Below are positions 53,901-62,936 of a DNA stretch of 64,000 nucleotides, piece by piece. The stretch comes from Paracoccus sp. C2R09. Lineage in GTDB: Bacteria; Pseudomonadota; Alphaproteobacteria; Rhodobacterales; Rhodobacteraceae. Each line of letters opens with the position of its first letter. Within the stretch, counting starts at the first letter, position 1. Location of the stretch: positions 62,001 through 126,000 of the forward strand of contig NZ_JAHKQB010000024.1 in NCBI RefSeq assembly GCF_018860625.1, read 5' to 3'. The notes beneath the pieces were generated by a model that was not told where the DNA came from, ran no database searches, and was given only the letters and a program-made list of their open reading frames with translations. The position numbers and the translations under genes were made by a program.

Positions 53901-54650
53901 ATGGTCGATCTTGACGGAAAGGTGGCGCTGGTCACGGGTGCAAGCCGCGGGATCGGGGCCGCCACCGCGCGGCTTCTGGCACAGGCGGGTGCCAAGGTGG
54001 GCGTCATGGCACGCAGCACCGATGCCGTCACCGCCCTGGCCGAGGAAATCGGCGGCGTGGCCATGTCAGGCGACGTGGCCGATCCGGCGGCCATGGTCTG
54101 TGCGGTGACGACCCTTCATGACAAGTTCGGGCGGATCGACGTGCTGATCAACAATGCGGGGCTGATCGGACCCATTGCGGGGATCGACGCATCGGACCCC
54201 GACGAATGGGGCAAGGCCATCGACGTCAACATCAAGGGCGTCTTCAACGGCATTCACGCGGCACTGCCCCATATGCGCAAGGCTGGGGCCGGCACGATCC
54301 TGACCGTCGGCTCGGGCGCCGCCCATGCCCCGCAAGAGGGGTGGAGCGCCTATTGCAGCAGCAAGGCAGGTGCGCTGATGCTGACCCGAGCGGTGGATCT
54401 GGAAGCCCGCAAGGACGGCATACGCGCCATCAGCCTGTCGCCCGGCACCGTCGCCACGGATATGCAGGCCGCGATCCGCGACAGCGGCGTCAACCCGGTC
54501 AGCCAACTGGATTGGTCGGTGCATATCCCGCCCGAATGGCCCGCGCGTGCGCTGCTGTGGATGTGCGGCCCCGAGGCCGACGAATACCTCGGCGCCGAGA
54601 TTTCGCTTCGCGACGAAGGCATCAGGCGTCGCGTCGGACTGATCGACTGA
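53901..54650 (+). CDS. Short-chain dehydrogenase/reductase (SDR)
   Basis: 249 residues. Cofactor motif TGASRGIG, NNAG, the catalytic Ser in TVGSGAA and YCSSK. Arg at the end of the second strand (MARST) favours NADP(H). The C-terminus (LWMCGPEADEYLGAEISL) has the standard final strand. It converges on the BMP-transporter operon and follows the outer-membrane protein by 82 bases; neither neighbour settles its substrate. It could be a DEH reductase of the SDR type, which would compete with the dehydrogenase at 39098 for that role. Confidence 0.85.
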   Translation: MVDLDGKVALVTGASRGIGAATARLLAQAGAKVGVMARSTDAVTALAEEIGGVAMSGDVADPAAMVCAVTTLHDKFGRIDVLINNAGLIGPIAGIDASDPDEWGKAIDVNIKGVFNGIHAALPHMRKAGAGTILTVGSGAAHAPQEGWSAYCSSKAGALMLTRAVDLEARKDGIRAISLSPGTVATDMQAAIRDSGVNPVSQLDWSVHIPPEWPARALLWMCGPEADEYLGAEISLRDEGIRRRVGLID

Positions 54651-54681
54651 CGGATCTACCTACCCGGGCGGGGCGGCGGCC

Positions 54682-55593
54682 TCAGGGTCCGAACGGTTCG
54701 CCCAGGGATGCCACGCCGTTCATCTTCAGCAGGCGCTTGTTCGACGAGATCAGCCCGAGCACCACTATGGTCACGATATAGGGCAGACTGGCCAGCAGCT
54801 GCGAATTCAGGTTGACCCCGCCCGCCTGCGCGGCCAGCTGCGCCAGCGACACGGCCCCGAACAGGATCGCGCCGAAGAAGACGCGCCCCACCATCCAGGT
54901 GGCGAAAACGACCAGCGCCAATGCGATCCATCCGCGCCCCGCGATCATCCCATCCGCCCAGAGCGGCGTATAGACGGTCGCCGCATAGGCCCCGGCAAGA
55001 CCCGCCATCAGCCCGCCGAACATCACGGCGCCATATCGGATCGCGATGACCGGATAACCCAGGGCACGCGCGGCCGCGGGATTTTCGCCCACGGCGCGAA
55101 TGATCAGCCCCAGCTTCGTCAGGCGCAGGACGGCCCAGATCGCAAGGGTCGCGGCCATTCCCAGCCAGACCACGATATCCTGCACGAAGACGCCGCCCAC
55201 CACCGGCAGGTCCGACAGCACCGGCAGATGAAGCTTGGGCAATCCCGCGACTGTCATGCTCTCGTAGCTTTTGCCGAACAGCGCCGAGAGGCCCTGCCCC
55301 AGAATGCCGATGGCCAACCCCACCGCGACCTGGTTTGCCCGCAGGGACAGCGCCAGCCAGGCAAAGATCAGGGACAGCGCCGCCCCTGCCAGCCCTGCGC
55401 CAAGGAAGCCCGCCGCATGCCCCCCGCCATGGAAGGTGATGACGAAACCCGTGACGGCCCCAAGCGCCATCATCCCCTCGATCCCCAGGTTCAGCACGCC
55501 GGAACGCTCGGCGACCAGCTCGCCCAGGGCCGCCAGAAGAAAGGGCATCGCGGCTGCCAGCATCCCGGCCAGTATGAAGGACAGCCCGATCAT
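54682..55593 (-). CDS. BMP-type ABC transporter permease (second subunit)
   Basis: 303 residues of a branched-chain-type (BPD_transp_2) permease with eight to nine helices. Typical segments: ERSGVLNLGIEGMMALGA (near N-terminus), VGENPAAARALGYPV (ATPase-contact loop) and AGLAGAYAATVYTPLW. YufQ-type member of the BMP nucleoside importers. Last gene of the operon; start overlaps the first permease by ATGA. Confidence 0.88.
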   Translation of the reverse strand: MIGLSFILAGMLAAAMPFLLAALGELVAERSGVLNLGIEGMMALGAVTGFVITFHGGGHAAGFLGAGLAGAALSLIFAWLALSLRANQVAVGLAIGILGQGLSALFGKSYESMTVAGLPKLHLPVLSDLPVVGGVFVQDIVVWLGMAATLAIWAVLRLTKLGLIIRAVGENPAAARALGYPVIAIRYGAVMFGGLMAGLAGAYAATVYTPLWADGMIAGRGWIALALVVFATWMVGRVFFGAILFGAVSLAQLAAQAGGVNLNSQLLASLPYIVTIVVLGLISSNKRLLKMNGVASLGEPFGP

Positions 55594-56672
55594 GCGCGCA
55601 GCCCCCCTGGTTCGCGGATAAGCCGAAAGCGGACCAGCGTGATCGCCGCAAGATAGCAGACCAGAAGCGACCCCTGGAACACCCGCACCGCCGCAATCGG
55701 CAGTCCGGCCGAGACCATCGCATTGTCGCCCCCGATATAAAGGATCGCGATCAGAAGGGAGGAAAACACGATCCCCACCGGATGCAGCCCGCCCAGATAG
55801 GCGACGATGATGGCCGAGTAACCATAGCCCGAGGCGATGGACCTTTGCAGCTGACCGACCGGGCCCGCGACCTCGGCCGCGCCGGCGAGCCCCGCGGCCA
55901 GACCGCCGATCAGCAGCGACATCCAGATCGCGCGCGATTGCGAATATCCGGCATAGCCCGCGGCCTGCGGGGCAAGCCCGCCGACGATCAGCTGATACCC
56001 CTGAAAGCTGCGCTGGATATGGAACCAGCAGACGACCGACCATATCAGTGCGATCGCAAGTGCCACGTTGACCCGCGTGCCGGGGAACAGCAGCGGCAAG
56101 GTCGCATCCAGCGGAAAGATCACCGATTGGGGAAAGTTGAAGCCCATCGGGTCCTTCCACGGCCCCACCAGCAGGAAGTTCAGCAATTGCGCGGCGATCA
56201 GGCTCATCATCAGGGTCACGAGGATCTCGGACGCGTTCAACCTGACACGCCAGATGGCCGGGACGATGGCCCAGAGCATCCCGCCGATGCCCCCGAGGGC
56301 GATCATCGACGGCCAGACCCATGCGCCCGTCACCTGCGGGAACCAGACCGGGATGGCCGAGGCGAAGATCGCACCCAGGATGAACTGACCCTCGGCCCCG
56401 ATATTGATGACCTTGGCACGAAATCCGATCGCCAGCCCCTGCGCGATCAGCAGGAGGGGCGTCATCTTCAGCAGCACCTCGGAGAAGGACGACCACGACG
56501 TAACCGGCTCGATCAGCATGGCGTGAAATACCGCGACAGGGTTCCGGCCCATCGCCACATACAGCGCCAGATTCAGCGCGATGGACAGCAGCAGCGCCGC
56601 AATCGGGGCCACGACCGCCAGCTTGCGGGACGCCCTGTCGCGCCGCGCAAGGCGGAACCCGCCAAGCCGCAT
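55590..56672 (-). CDS. BMP-type ABC transporter permease (first subunit)
   Basis: 360 residues, YufP-like. It begins with a basic cytoplasmic tail, then a helix at about 18-40. Typical segments: FRAKVINIGAEGQFILGA and GGLAPQAAGYAGYSQSRAIWMSLL (ATPase-contact loop), GYGYSAIIVAYLGGLHPVGI. It forms the channel with the partner downstream. Start overlaps the ATPase stop. Confidence 0.88.
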   Translation of the reverse strand: MRLGGFRLARRDRASRKLAVVAPIAALLLSIALNLALYVAMGRNPVAVFHAMLIEPVTSWSSFSEVLLKMTPLLLIAQGLAIGFRAKVINIGAEGQFILGAIFASAIPVWFPQVTGAWVWPSMIALGGIGGMLWAIVPAIWRVRLNASEILVTLMMSLIAAQLLNFLLVGPWKDPMGFNFPQSVIFPLDATLPLLFPGTRVNVALAIALIWSVVCWFHIQRSFQGYQLIVGGLAPQAAGYAGYSQSRAIWMSLLIGGLAAGLAGAAEVAGPVGQLQRSIASGYGYSAIIVAYLGGLHPVGIVFSSLLIAILYIGGDNAMVSAGLPIAAVRVFQGSLLVCYLAAITLVRFRLIREPGGLRA

Positions 56673-58186
56673 CACGAGGCGCCCCCTTCGGTCGCGCCGA
56701 TCATGTGGCGGCCCACATCCTCGACCCGGATGTCGCGGACCGTCATGCTGGGCGACAGGCGGCCCGCATTCAGGACCTGGATACGGTCGCAGATTTCGAA
56801 CAATTCCTCGATCTCCTCGGAAATGACCAGGACGGCGGCACCTGCGTCGCGCATCGCGACAAGGCGGCGGCGGATGGCGGTCGCCGCGCCGATATCGACG
56901 CCCCATGTCGGCTGGGACACGAACAGCAGCCGGGGCTGCAGCATGATCTCTCGTCCGACGATGAATTTCTGAAGGTTGCCGCCCGACAGCGCGCCTGCTT
57001 CGGTCCGGGGGCCGGGCGTGCGGACGTCGAAATCGCGGATGCAGCGGGCGGTGTAATCCGCCTCTCGGGCGCGGTCGATCAGGCCGCGCCGCAGCAGACC
57101 CGCGCGATGTCCCGTCAGCAGCGTATTGTCGGCCAGCGACATTTCGGGCACCGCCCCGCGCCCCAGGCGTTCCTCGGGAACGAAGGCAAAGCCCAGATCG
57201 CGGCGCGCGGCCGCGCCCAGATCGCCGACCGCCTGCCCCAGCATCAGCACCTCTGCCGCGCGGTGATCGGGCAGCGTGACCTCGCCAGAGACAAGCCTTG
57301 CCAGTTCCGCCTGCCCATTGCCCGACACACCCGCGATCCCCAGGATCTCACCCTCGTGCAGGCGCAGCGCGATCCTGGACAGCGGCTGTCCGAAGGGATC
57401 GTCGGGGACATGGTCCAGCCCCGCCAGTTCCAGCGCGACCTTGCCCGGCTTATGCGCCTTGGCGGGGGGCGGCGGGGGCATGTCGCGCCCGATCATCATG
57501 GTGGCAAGTTCGGTCGCGTCGTGATCGCGCGGATCGACCGTGCCCGTCACCGCTCCGTCGCGCAGGATCGTGGCCCGGTCGCAAATGGCGCGGATCTCCT
57601 CGAGCTTGTGAGAGATGAACAGGATCGACACGCCGCGATCGCGCAACCGGCGCAGGGTCTGGAACAGCCGCGTTACCGATTGCGGCGGCAGCACCGATGT
57701 CGGTTCGTCCAGGATCAGCAGGCGCGGATCGGTCATCAGGCAGCGGATGATCTCGACCCGCTGGCGTTCGCCGACCGACAGCGAATGGACATGGGCGCGG
57801 GGATCGACCTCCAACCCGTATTCGCGGCCCAGATCGCGGATGCGGGCAACCAGCGCCGCGCTGCGCCCCGGCACGATCAGGGCGATGTTTTCGACCACCG
57901 TCAGCGTTTCGAACAACGAGAAATGCTGGAACACCATGCCGATGCCCAGTTTGCGGGCCTCGGCGGGGGATGTGGGGCGAACGGGATCGCCGCGCCATGT
58001 CACCTGCCCCGCATCCGGGGTCTCGACGCCATAGATCAGCTTCATCAGCGTCGATTTGCCTGCGCCGTTCTCGCCCAGGATCGCGTGGATCGAACCTTCC
58101 TCGACCGTCAGATCGATGCTGCGATTGGCATGGACCCGGCCATAGGATTTCGACAATCCGCGAATGGCAAGCAGCGGCGCAGGCAT
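56672..58186 (-). CDS. BMP-type ABC transporter ATPase, double domain (YufO-like)
   Basis: 504 residues with two ATPase halves, as in sugar and nucleoside importers. First half: GENGAGKS, SVGERQRVEI, LLILDEPTSVLPPQ. Second half: a modified P-loop (GVSGNGQAELARL), LSGGNLQKFIVGRE and LLFVSQPTWGVDIGA. The altered second Walker sites are normal for this class. Start ATG at 58186, four bases after the binding-protein stop. Confidence 0.9.
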   Translation of the reverse strand: MPAPLLAIRGLSKSYGRVHANRSIDLTVEEGSIHAILGENGAGKSTLMKLIYGVETPDAGQVTWRGDPVRPTSPAEARKLGIGMVFQHFSLFETLTVVENIALIVPGRSAALVARIRDLGREYGLEVDPRAHVHSLSVGERQRVEIIRCLMTDPRLLILDEPTSVLPPQSVTRLFQTLRRLRDRGVSILFISHKLEEIRAICDRATILRDGAVTGTVDPRDHDATELATMMIGRDMPPPPPAKAHKPGKVALELAGLDHVPDDPFGQPLSRIALRLHEGEILGIAGVSGNGQAELARLVSGEVTLPDHRAAEVLMLGQAVGDLGAAARRDLGFAFVPEERLGRGAVPEMSLADNTLLTGHRAGLLRRGLIDRAREADYTARCIRDFDVRTPGPRTEAGALSGGNLQKFIVGREIMLQPRLLFVSQPTWGVDIGAATAIRRRLVAMRDAGAAVLVISEEIEELFEICDRIQVLNAGRLSPSMTVRDIRVEDVGRHMIGATEGGAS

Positions 58187-58190
58187 CGGA

Positions 58191-59291
58191 TCAGTTCGGC
58201 AGCGGCGTGGTGACGCCTGCGACATGCCAGTCCATCGCGACGATATCCTCGTCGCCCAGGGCCGCACCTTCGGCCACGGCCTCCCTGCCGTCCTGCCGCG
58301 CGATGGGCCCGGTGAAGACGTGGAAGCTGCCATCGGCCAGTTGCGCCTGCGTTTCGGTTATGCGGGTCATCACATCGGCCGGAATGTCGGCGTTCCAATC
58401 CATCGGCTTGATCACGCCCTCGGCCAGGCCAAGATAGGCGGTGTGCCCCTCGAAGCTGCCATCCAGATGCGCCTTGATCGATTGCAGGAAGAAGGGCGTC
58501 CAGTCGGTTGCCACGCAGCCCAGGTATTTCGTCGGCGCGTATTTCACCATCGAGGAGTTGAGGTTGAAGACATAGGCCCCCGCCTCTTCGCAGACCGAGA
58601 CGACCGAGGGCGTGTCCTGCGCGTTGGAATAGATCACGTCGCAGCCCTGCGACAGCAGCGCGCGGGCGGCCTCCTGTTCCTTCGCGGGATCGAACCAGGA
58701 ATTGACCCAGACCACGGACACCTCGACATCGGGGTTCACGGCCTGCGCCCCCAGCACGAAGGCGTTGATCGAGCTGACCAGCTCGGGGATCGCGAAGGCC
58801 GAGACGGAGCCCAGCTTGCCCGTCTTCGACACCGCCGCCGCGGCCATCCCCATCAGGTAGGTGCCCTGGTAGTTGCGCGCCGCGAAGGGCGTGAAATTGG
58901 GGGCGACCATGAAGCCCGACGCATGCAGCACGCTGACATCGGGATTGCGCCGGGCCACCTGCATGGCGCCGTTCTGATAACCGAAGGACCCCGCGATCAG
59001 GAACTTGTTCCCGTCCGCCACGGCCTTGTTCATGATGCGGTCGGCATCCGGCCCCTCGGGGATGTTCTCGAGCTTGGTCACCTTGATGCGATCGCCGTAT
59101 TCGGCCTTGATCGGTTCCAGCGCGGCGGCCAGCGCATGCGACCAGCCGACATCGCCGAAGGGCGAGGGCACGATCAGCGCAACCCCAAGCGGTTCGCCCT
59201 GTGCGCGCGCGATCCCGGGCAGCAGGCCCGCCCCGAGCGTTGCCGCCGCCGTCGTCTGCAGGAAGCCCCGCCGGTTCAACGTGCTGGTCAT
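58191..59291 (-). CDS. BMP-family substrate-binding protein with Tat signal
   Basis: 366 residues from ATG 59291 (AAGGAG before it). A twin-arginine signal (LNRRGFLQTTAAATLGAG, cleaved after ARA) is followed by the BMP domain: ALIVPSPFGDVGWSHA, FLIAGSFGYQNGAMQVA and DVIYSNAQDTPSVV. Family members bind purine nucleosides, adenine-type bases or, in some groups, other small ligands. There is no lipobox. It sits next to a purine-deaminase-like amidohydrolase, supporting a purine-related ligand. Confidence 0.88.
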   Translation of the reverse strand: MTSTLNRRGFLQTTAAATLGAGLLPGIARAQGEPLGVALIVPSPFGDVGWSHALAAALEPIKAEYGDRIKVTKLENIPEGPDADRIMNKAVADGNKFLIAGSFGYQNGAMQVARRNPDVSVLHASGFMVAPNFTPFAARNYQGTYLMGMAAAAVSKTGKLGSVSAFAIPELVSSINAFVLGAQAVNPDVEVSVVWVNSWFDPAKEQEAARALLSQGCDVIYSNAQDTPSVVSVCEEAGAYVFNLNSSMVKYAPTKYLGCVATDWTPFFLQSIKAHLDGSFEGHTAYLGLAEGVIKPMDWNADIPADVMTRITETQAQLADGSFHVFTGPIARQDGREAVAEGAALGDEDIVAMDWHVAGVTTPLPN

Positions 59292-59317
59292 GATCTTCTC
59301 CTTGCTGGATGGGGTCG

Positions 59318-60676
59318 TCATATCGTTATCGTGGCCAATGCCGCCTCGGCCTCGGCGGCCATCTGCGCTTCGTCCAGACCGGGGAAGCCTTCGCCGTCCC
59401 AGACGATGCGGCCGTTCACCATGGTCAGATCGGTCGCCATTCCGATGCCCACGCGGGCGATCAGGCTTTCGGGATCATGGCGGGTGCCGACGTAATCCAT
59501 GCGGCGGGTGTCGATCGCGAACAGATCCGCCGCCATGCCGGGGGCCAGCGCGCCGATATCGGTCCGACCCAGCAACGATGCCCCGCCCGCGGTGCCATAG
59601 CGCAGGAAATCCGCCGGTTCGGGCACAGGATGGCTGCGCGTCGGCGCGACCAGGCATTGCAGCATATAGGCCGAATGCAGGCAGTGCATCAGGTTGGAAT
59701 TGTCGTTCGACGCAGCCCCGTCGCAGCCCAGACCGACACGCACGCCCAAGGCATGCATCGCGGGTATGGGCGTCACCTCGGCGCCCACCAGATAGACGGG
59801 TTCGGGGCAATGCGACACGCCGGTGCCGGTCGCAGCCATCTGTGCCAGTTCGCCTTCCGTCAGTTCCCAGCAATGGGCATAGAAGGTGTCCGGCCCGCAG
59901 AAACCCAGCTTTTCAAGATAATCGACCGTGCGCAGCCCGTGGCGCTGGCGGATCACCTCGGATTCGCCTTCGCCCACGTGGGAATGCAGCATCAGCCCGT
60001 GCTGGCGGGCCAGCGCGATGGATTGGGTAAAGGTCTCGGCATAGCAGTTGACCGGCTGGCAAGGTGCCAGCGCCACCTGACGCATCGAGAACTGTCCGCC
60101 GTCGTGATAGGCCCCGACCAGCCTTTCGCAATCGGCCAGATATTCGCCCGTCGTCTCCAGCATCTCGTCCGGGATGGTCGAGCCTTCGGATTTCGGCAGC
60201 GTGTTGGTCCCCCGCCCGGCGTGAAAACGCAGGCCGATCTTGTCCGCAGCCTCGAACTGGCGGTCGATGATGCGCTTGCCGGCCTTGCGCGGGAAACAAT
60301 ACTGGTGGTCGAAGGCCGTGGTGCAGCCGTGTTTGGCCAGCTCTGCCAGCGCCGTGACCGAGGCGTGATAGAAGCAATCCTCGGTCAGGCGGGCAAAGAT
60401 CGGATAGATCCGGTCCAGCCATTCGATGACGCTCAGCTTGGTCCAGTCCAGCCCGACGCGGTTGCGCACGAAGCATTGGAAGAAATGGTGATGCGTGTTG
60501 ACCAATCCGGGATAGAGGAACCAGCCCGTCGCATCGATCACCTCGGTTCCTTCTGGGGCGTTCAGGCCGGGACCGATGGCGCGGATGGCGGGTCCTTCGG
60601 TCAGCAGGTCGGCATCGCGGATGACGCCCGTGCCGGTGATGATGGCGGCGCAGTTGCGAAACAGATATCCGGGCAT
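59318..60676 (-). CDS. Amidohydrolase, 8-oxoguanine deaminase/chlorohydrolase group (COG0402)
   Basis: 452 residues. Metal and catalytic residues: VNTHHHFFQ (two His), HSHVGEGESEV (His and Glu), YAHCWELTEGE (His) and GLGCDGAASNDNSN (Asp), all in the places of the guanine/8-oxoguanine deaminase and triazine hydrolase group. SVIEWLDRIYPIFARLT and TTAFDHQYCFP also match 8-oxoguanine deaminases. It would deaminate a purine or related N-heterocycle in the cytoplasm. It links the oxygenase genes upstream with the purine-type BMP importer downstream. Confidence 0.85.
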   Translation of the reverse strand: MPGYLFRNCAAIITGTGVIRDADLLTEGPAIRAIGPGLNAPEGTEVIDATGWFLYPGLVNTHHHFFQCFVRNRVGLDWTKLSVIEWLDRIYPIFARLTEDCFYHASVTALAELAKHGCTTAFDHQYCFPRKAGKRIIDRQFEAADKIGLRFHAGRGTNTLPKSEGSTIPDEMLETTGEYLADCERLVGAYHDGGQFSMRQVALAPCQPVNCYAETFTQSIALARQHGLMLHSHVGEGESEVIRQRHGLRTVDYLEKLGFCGPDTFYAHCWELTEGELAQMAATGTGVSHCPEPVYLVGAEVTPIPAMHALGVRVGLGCDGAASNDNSNLMHCLHSAYMLQCLVAPTRSHPVPEPADFLRYGTAGGASLLGRTDIGALAPGMAADLFAIDTRRMDYVGTRHDPESLIARVGIGMATDLTMVNGRIVWDGEGFPGLDEAQMAAEAEAALATITI

Positions 60677-60677
60677 G

Positions 60678-61352
60678 TCAGGCGCTTTCCTTGCGAACCA
60701 CGTCCGGCATGGGACCGGGTTCGGGCATTTGTTCGTGCAGGCGGTGGATGCCCGGCATTTCGATGAAACCCGGCAGGGCGCGAATTGCCCGCATCCACAG
60801 ACGAATCGAGGGATAGGGGTCCAGCGACACCCCCCCGTCGGGCGCAAGCGCCGCATAGGGGAAGCACGCGATATCCGCGATGGTGGGCCGGTCGGCTGCA
60901 AGAAAGATCCCGCCGCGCCTGCGTCTGGCGTGGATCGCGGCCTCCAGCTCGCGCAGGGCATCGGTCGCCTGTGCCCGCAACGTGTCGATATCGCCCGAAA
61001 AGCCCAGCATGTCGTGCAGCCGTGCCCCGCCCGCGCTGGCGGTCAGCCGCTGCGAAAACGCCAGCCAGTTGGCCACCCGCGCCTGCATCGCCGGATCGTC
61101 ATGCCCCAGCCATTCGGGCGCCTTCACCGCCGCCAGATAGGTCAGGATCGCGCCGGATTCCGTCAGCACCAGTCGGGCATCGGTCAGGACAGGGATCGTG
61201 CCCGCCGGGTTCAGCGCCCGGAATTCGGGGCCGTGATGTTCCGCGCCCGGGTGGAAATCGACCGGGCGCAGGTCCAGCCCCGTCCCCAGCAGCGATGCCA
61301 GCAGCCGCACCTTGTAGCAGGACGGCGAAAGAACGTAGTCATAGAGGATCAT
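60678..61352 (-). CDS. Glutathione S-transferase-like protein (NdmE-like position)
   Basis: 224 residues with a thioredoxin-like N-domain (LYDYVLSPSCYKVRLLASLL, NPAGTIPVLTDARLVLTESGAIL) and the helical GST C-domain (ADRPTIADIACFPYAAL). The catalytic Ser/Cys motif SPSCYK is present. Start overlaps the oxygenase stop (ATGA). In caffeine degraders a GST-like protein, NdmE, is needed as a structural partner of the NdmC/NdmD demethylase; its place next to two separated oxygenase parts here is the same. That role is inferred. Confidence 0.82.
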   Translation of the reverse strand: MILYDYVLSPSCYKVRLLASLLGTGLDLRPVDFHPGAEHHGPEFRALNPAGTIPVLTDARLVLTESGAILTYLAAVKAPEWLGHDDPAMQARVANWLAFSQRLTASAGGARLHDMLGFSGDIDTLRAQATDALRELEAAIHARRRRGGIFLAADRPTIADIACFPYAALAPDGGVSLDPYPSIRLWMRAIRALPGFIEMPGIHRLHEQMPEPGPMPDVVRKESA

Positions 61353-62188
61353 GCCGCCACCAGTTGCGCGCCGAAGGTATAGCCGTGCCGCTTGAGCCAG
61401 CGCCTGTAGGCGATGGAGAGCATGTCGGCCCGTGTCGGGATTTCCCGCCCCGGATCCAGCGGCAACAGCGCCGGCAACTGGTTTTCCAGGATCGAGCGGT
61501 CCTGCAGGAAGATCAGCTGCTGGAAATGGATCATCTCGGTCATGGTGCTGTCATCGTCGAACAGCGCCATCCAGGGCCAGACCTCGCAGGTGGTTTCGGT
61601 CAGGGGCTGCACGAACAGCGTGATCACGTCCCATTCGCCGGGGCGCGGCGGGCAGGTCTTGTAGAGCACCGAACAGGTGGGCCCCGGCACGCGATACATG
61701 TATTCGGTGGTTATCCCGCCCTGCGCGGACCGCGCGGCCTGCGGCTGGAAGAACTTGACCTTGGTGGCCCAGACCTCGTCGACATCGTCGCGGATCTCGA
61801 CCTCGTAGCGTTCGACCTCGGTATGGGGTTCGGAGCCCAGCACGTCGGTGTGGACGAAGGGAAAATGCGCGATGTCGAGGAAGTTCTCGACCGCACGCAG
61901 GGGTGAACAGCGGACCTTGACGCTGCCGACCTCGACCAGGCGGCGGCCCGGCTGATCGGCCTCGGGGATGTCGAAGACATCGCCTGCGGGCACCCCGAGC
62001 GTCGTCCAGACATGGCCGAACTTGACCTGCACCGGCAGCGCGCGGCCTTCCGCCGTCACGACAGGCGCACCACCGTCATCCAAGGCGACGCGGATCGCGC
62101 GACCCAGCAGCAGCGTATCGCGGGCCGACCGCCGCAACCCGGAGGCAAGCGCCACGGGATACCAATGATCCTGCATCGTCACGCTCAT
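61349..62188 (-). CDS. Rieske-type oxygenase catalytic subunit lacking its Rieske cluster (NdmC-like)
   Basis: 279 residues. The mononuclear-iron site is intact: ENFLDIAHFPFVH (His108, His113) and the distal Asp in LIFLQDRSILENQ (about D230). The N-terminal 65 residues keep the edges of a Rieske domain (DHWYPVALASGL and FGHVWTTLG) but the C-x-H and C-x-x-H cluster ligands between them are gone, about 60 residues being replaced by a short link. Such a subunit cannot receive electrons without a partner Rieske protein, which the gene just upstream encodes. NdmC of caffeine-degrading Pseudomonas is built the same way. Catalysis, probably N- or O-demethylation or hydroxylation, is inferred. Confidence 0.8.
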   Translation of the reverse strand: MSVTMQDHWYPVALASGLRRSARDTLLLGRAIRVALDDGGAPVVTAEGRALPVQVKFGHVWTTLGVPAGDVFDIPEADQPGRRLVEVGSVKVRCSPLRAVENFLDIAHFPFVHTDVLGSEPHTEVERYEVEIRDDVDEVWATKVKFFQPQAARSAQGGITTEYMYRVPGPTCSVLYKTCPPRPGEWDVITLFVQPLTETTCEVWPWMALFDDDSTMTEMIHFQQLIFLQDRSILENQLPALLPLDPGREIPTRADMLSIAYRRWLKRHGYTFGAQLVAA

Positions 62189-62790
62189 GCCGCGACCCCC
62201 TGTTCCAGGCGGCGACGCAGCGCCTCGATCGCATGGGACAGCGCATCCAGCTGCGCATCTGCGCAGCCATCGGCCACCAGCACATGCAGCCCGCAATCGC
62301 CCCCCGGCAGGGGCTGGACCAACATCACCACGTCGCAACCGCCAAGATGGCCCTGCCCCGCGACATCCCGCGCCACCTGGTCCGCAGCCGCATTCACCGC
62401 GACCGATCTGAACCCCCGGAACCCCGGCAGATCGACGGGTTCCGAGGTTTCGCCCTCGGGCGCGACCCAGACGACGCCCGCGCTTTCGCATACGGCAAAG
62501 CGCGGCACCTTGATGGCTGCGGGCGGGGCAAGCTCGGGGTGGGCCGGGATCTTGCGGCATTGCCCGTCCTCGCCATAGCGCCAGCCATGATAGATGCAGG
62601 ACAGGAACTCTCCGCGGACGAAACCGTGCGACAGGCGCATCCCGCGATGGGGGCAGCGATCATGCCACGCGGCGATGCGACCGGTGGCCGATCGCCAGAC
62701 CACAAGGTCCTGATCCTGTAGATGTGCGGGTATCGCCATTCCCGGCAGGACGTCCTGCGACAGGGCGACGGGGGTCCAGTTGCTGCTCAC
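62185..62790 (-). CDS. Stand-alone Rieske [2Fe-2S] protein with an extra C-terminal domain
   Basis: 201 residues from GTG 62790. The Rieske fold occupies residues 1-110 with both cluster motifs, DRCPHRG (C46, H48) and CIYHGW (C65, H68), in the oxygenase-type spacing. The iron catalytic domain that should follow is absent; instead there are about 85 residues (VAVNAAADQVARDVAG to the end) with no known motif, beta-rich then one long helix. It overlaps the cluster-less oxygenase gene by ATGA. It should hand electrons to that subunit, taking the part of the extra Rieske domain of NdmD. The flavin reductase is not in the window. Confidence 0.8.
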   Translation of the reverse strand: MSSNWTPVALSQDVLPGMAIPAHLQDQDLVVWRSATGRIAAWHDRCPHRGMRLSHGFVRGEFLSCIYHGWRYGEDGQCRKIPAHPELAPPAAIKVPRFAVCESAGVVWVAPEGETSEPVDLPGFRGFRSVAVNAAADQVARDVAGQGHLGGCDVVMLVQPLPGGDCGLHVLVADGCADAQLDALSHAIEALRRRLEQGVAA

Positions 62791-62936
62791 GTCGAGGTGG
62801 CTCCTTCAAGTCCGGAGACCTGATAGGCAACATCTGAACCGGGGGTAAAACAGTAAGCCGACGCATGGGCCGGGCCGGGATGCAGGTCGAGGTGTGACGC
62901 GACGCATCTGCACGATATGCAGGCGTGCTGCCTGCC

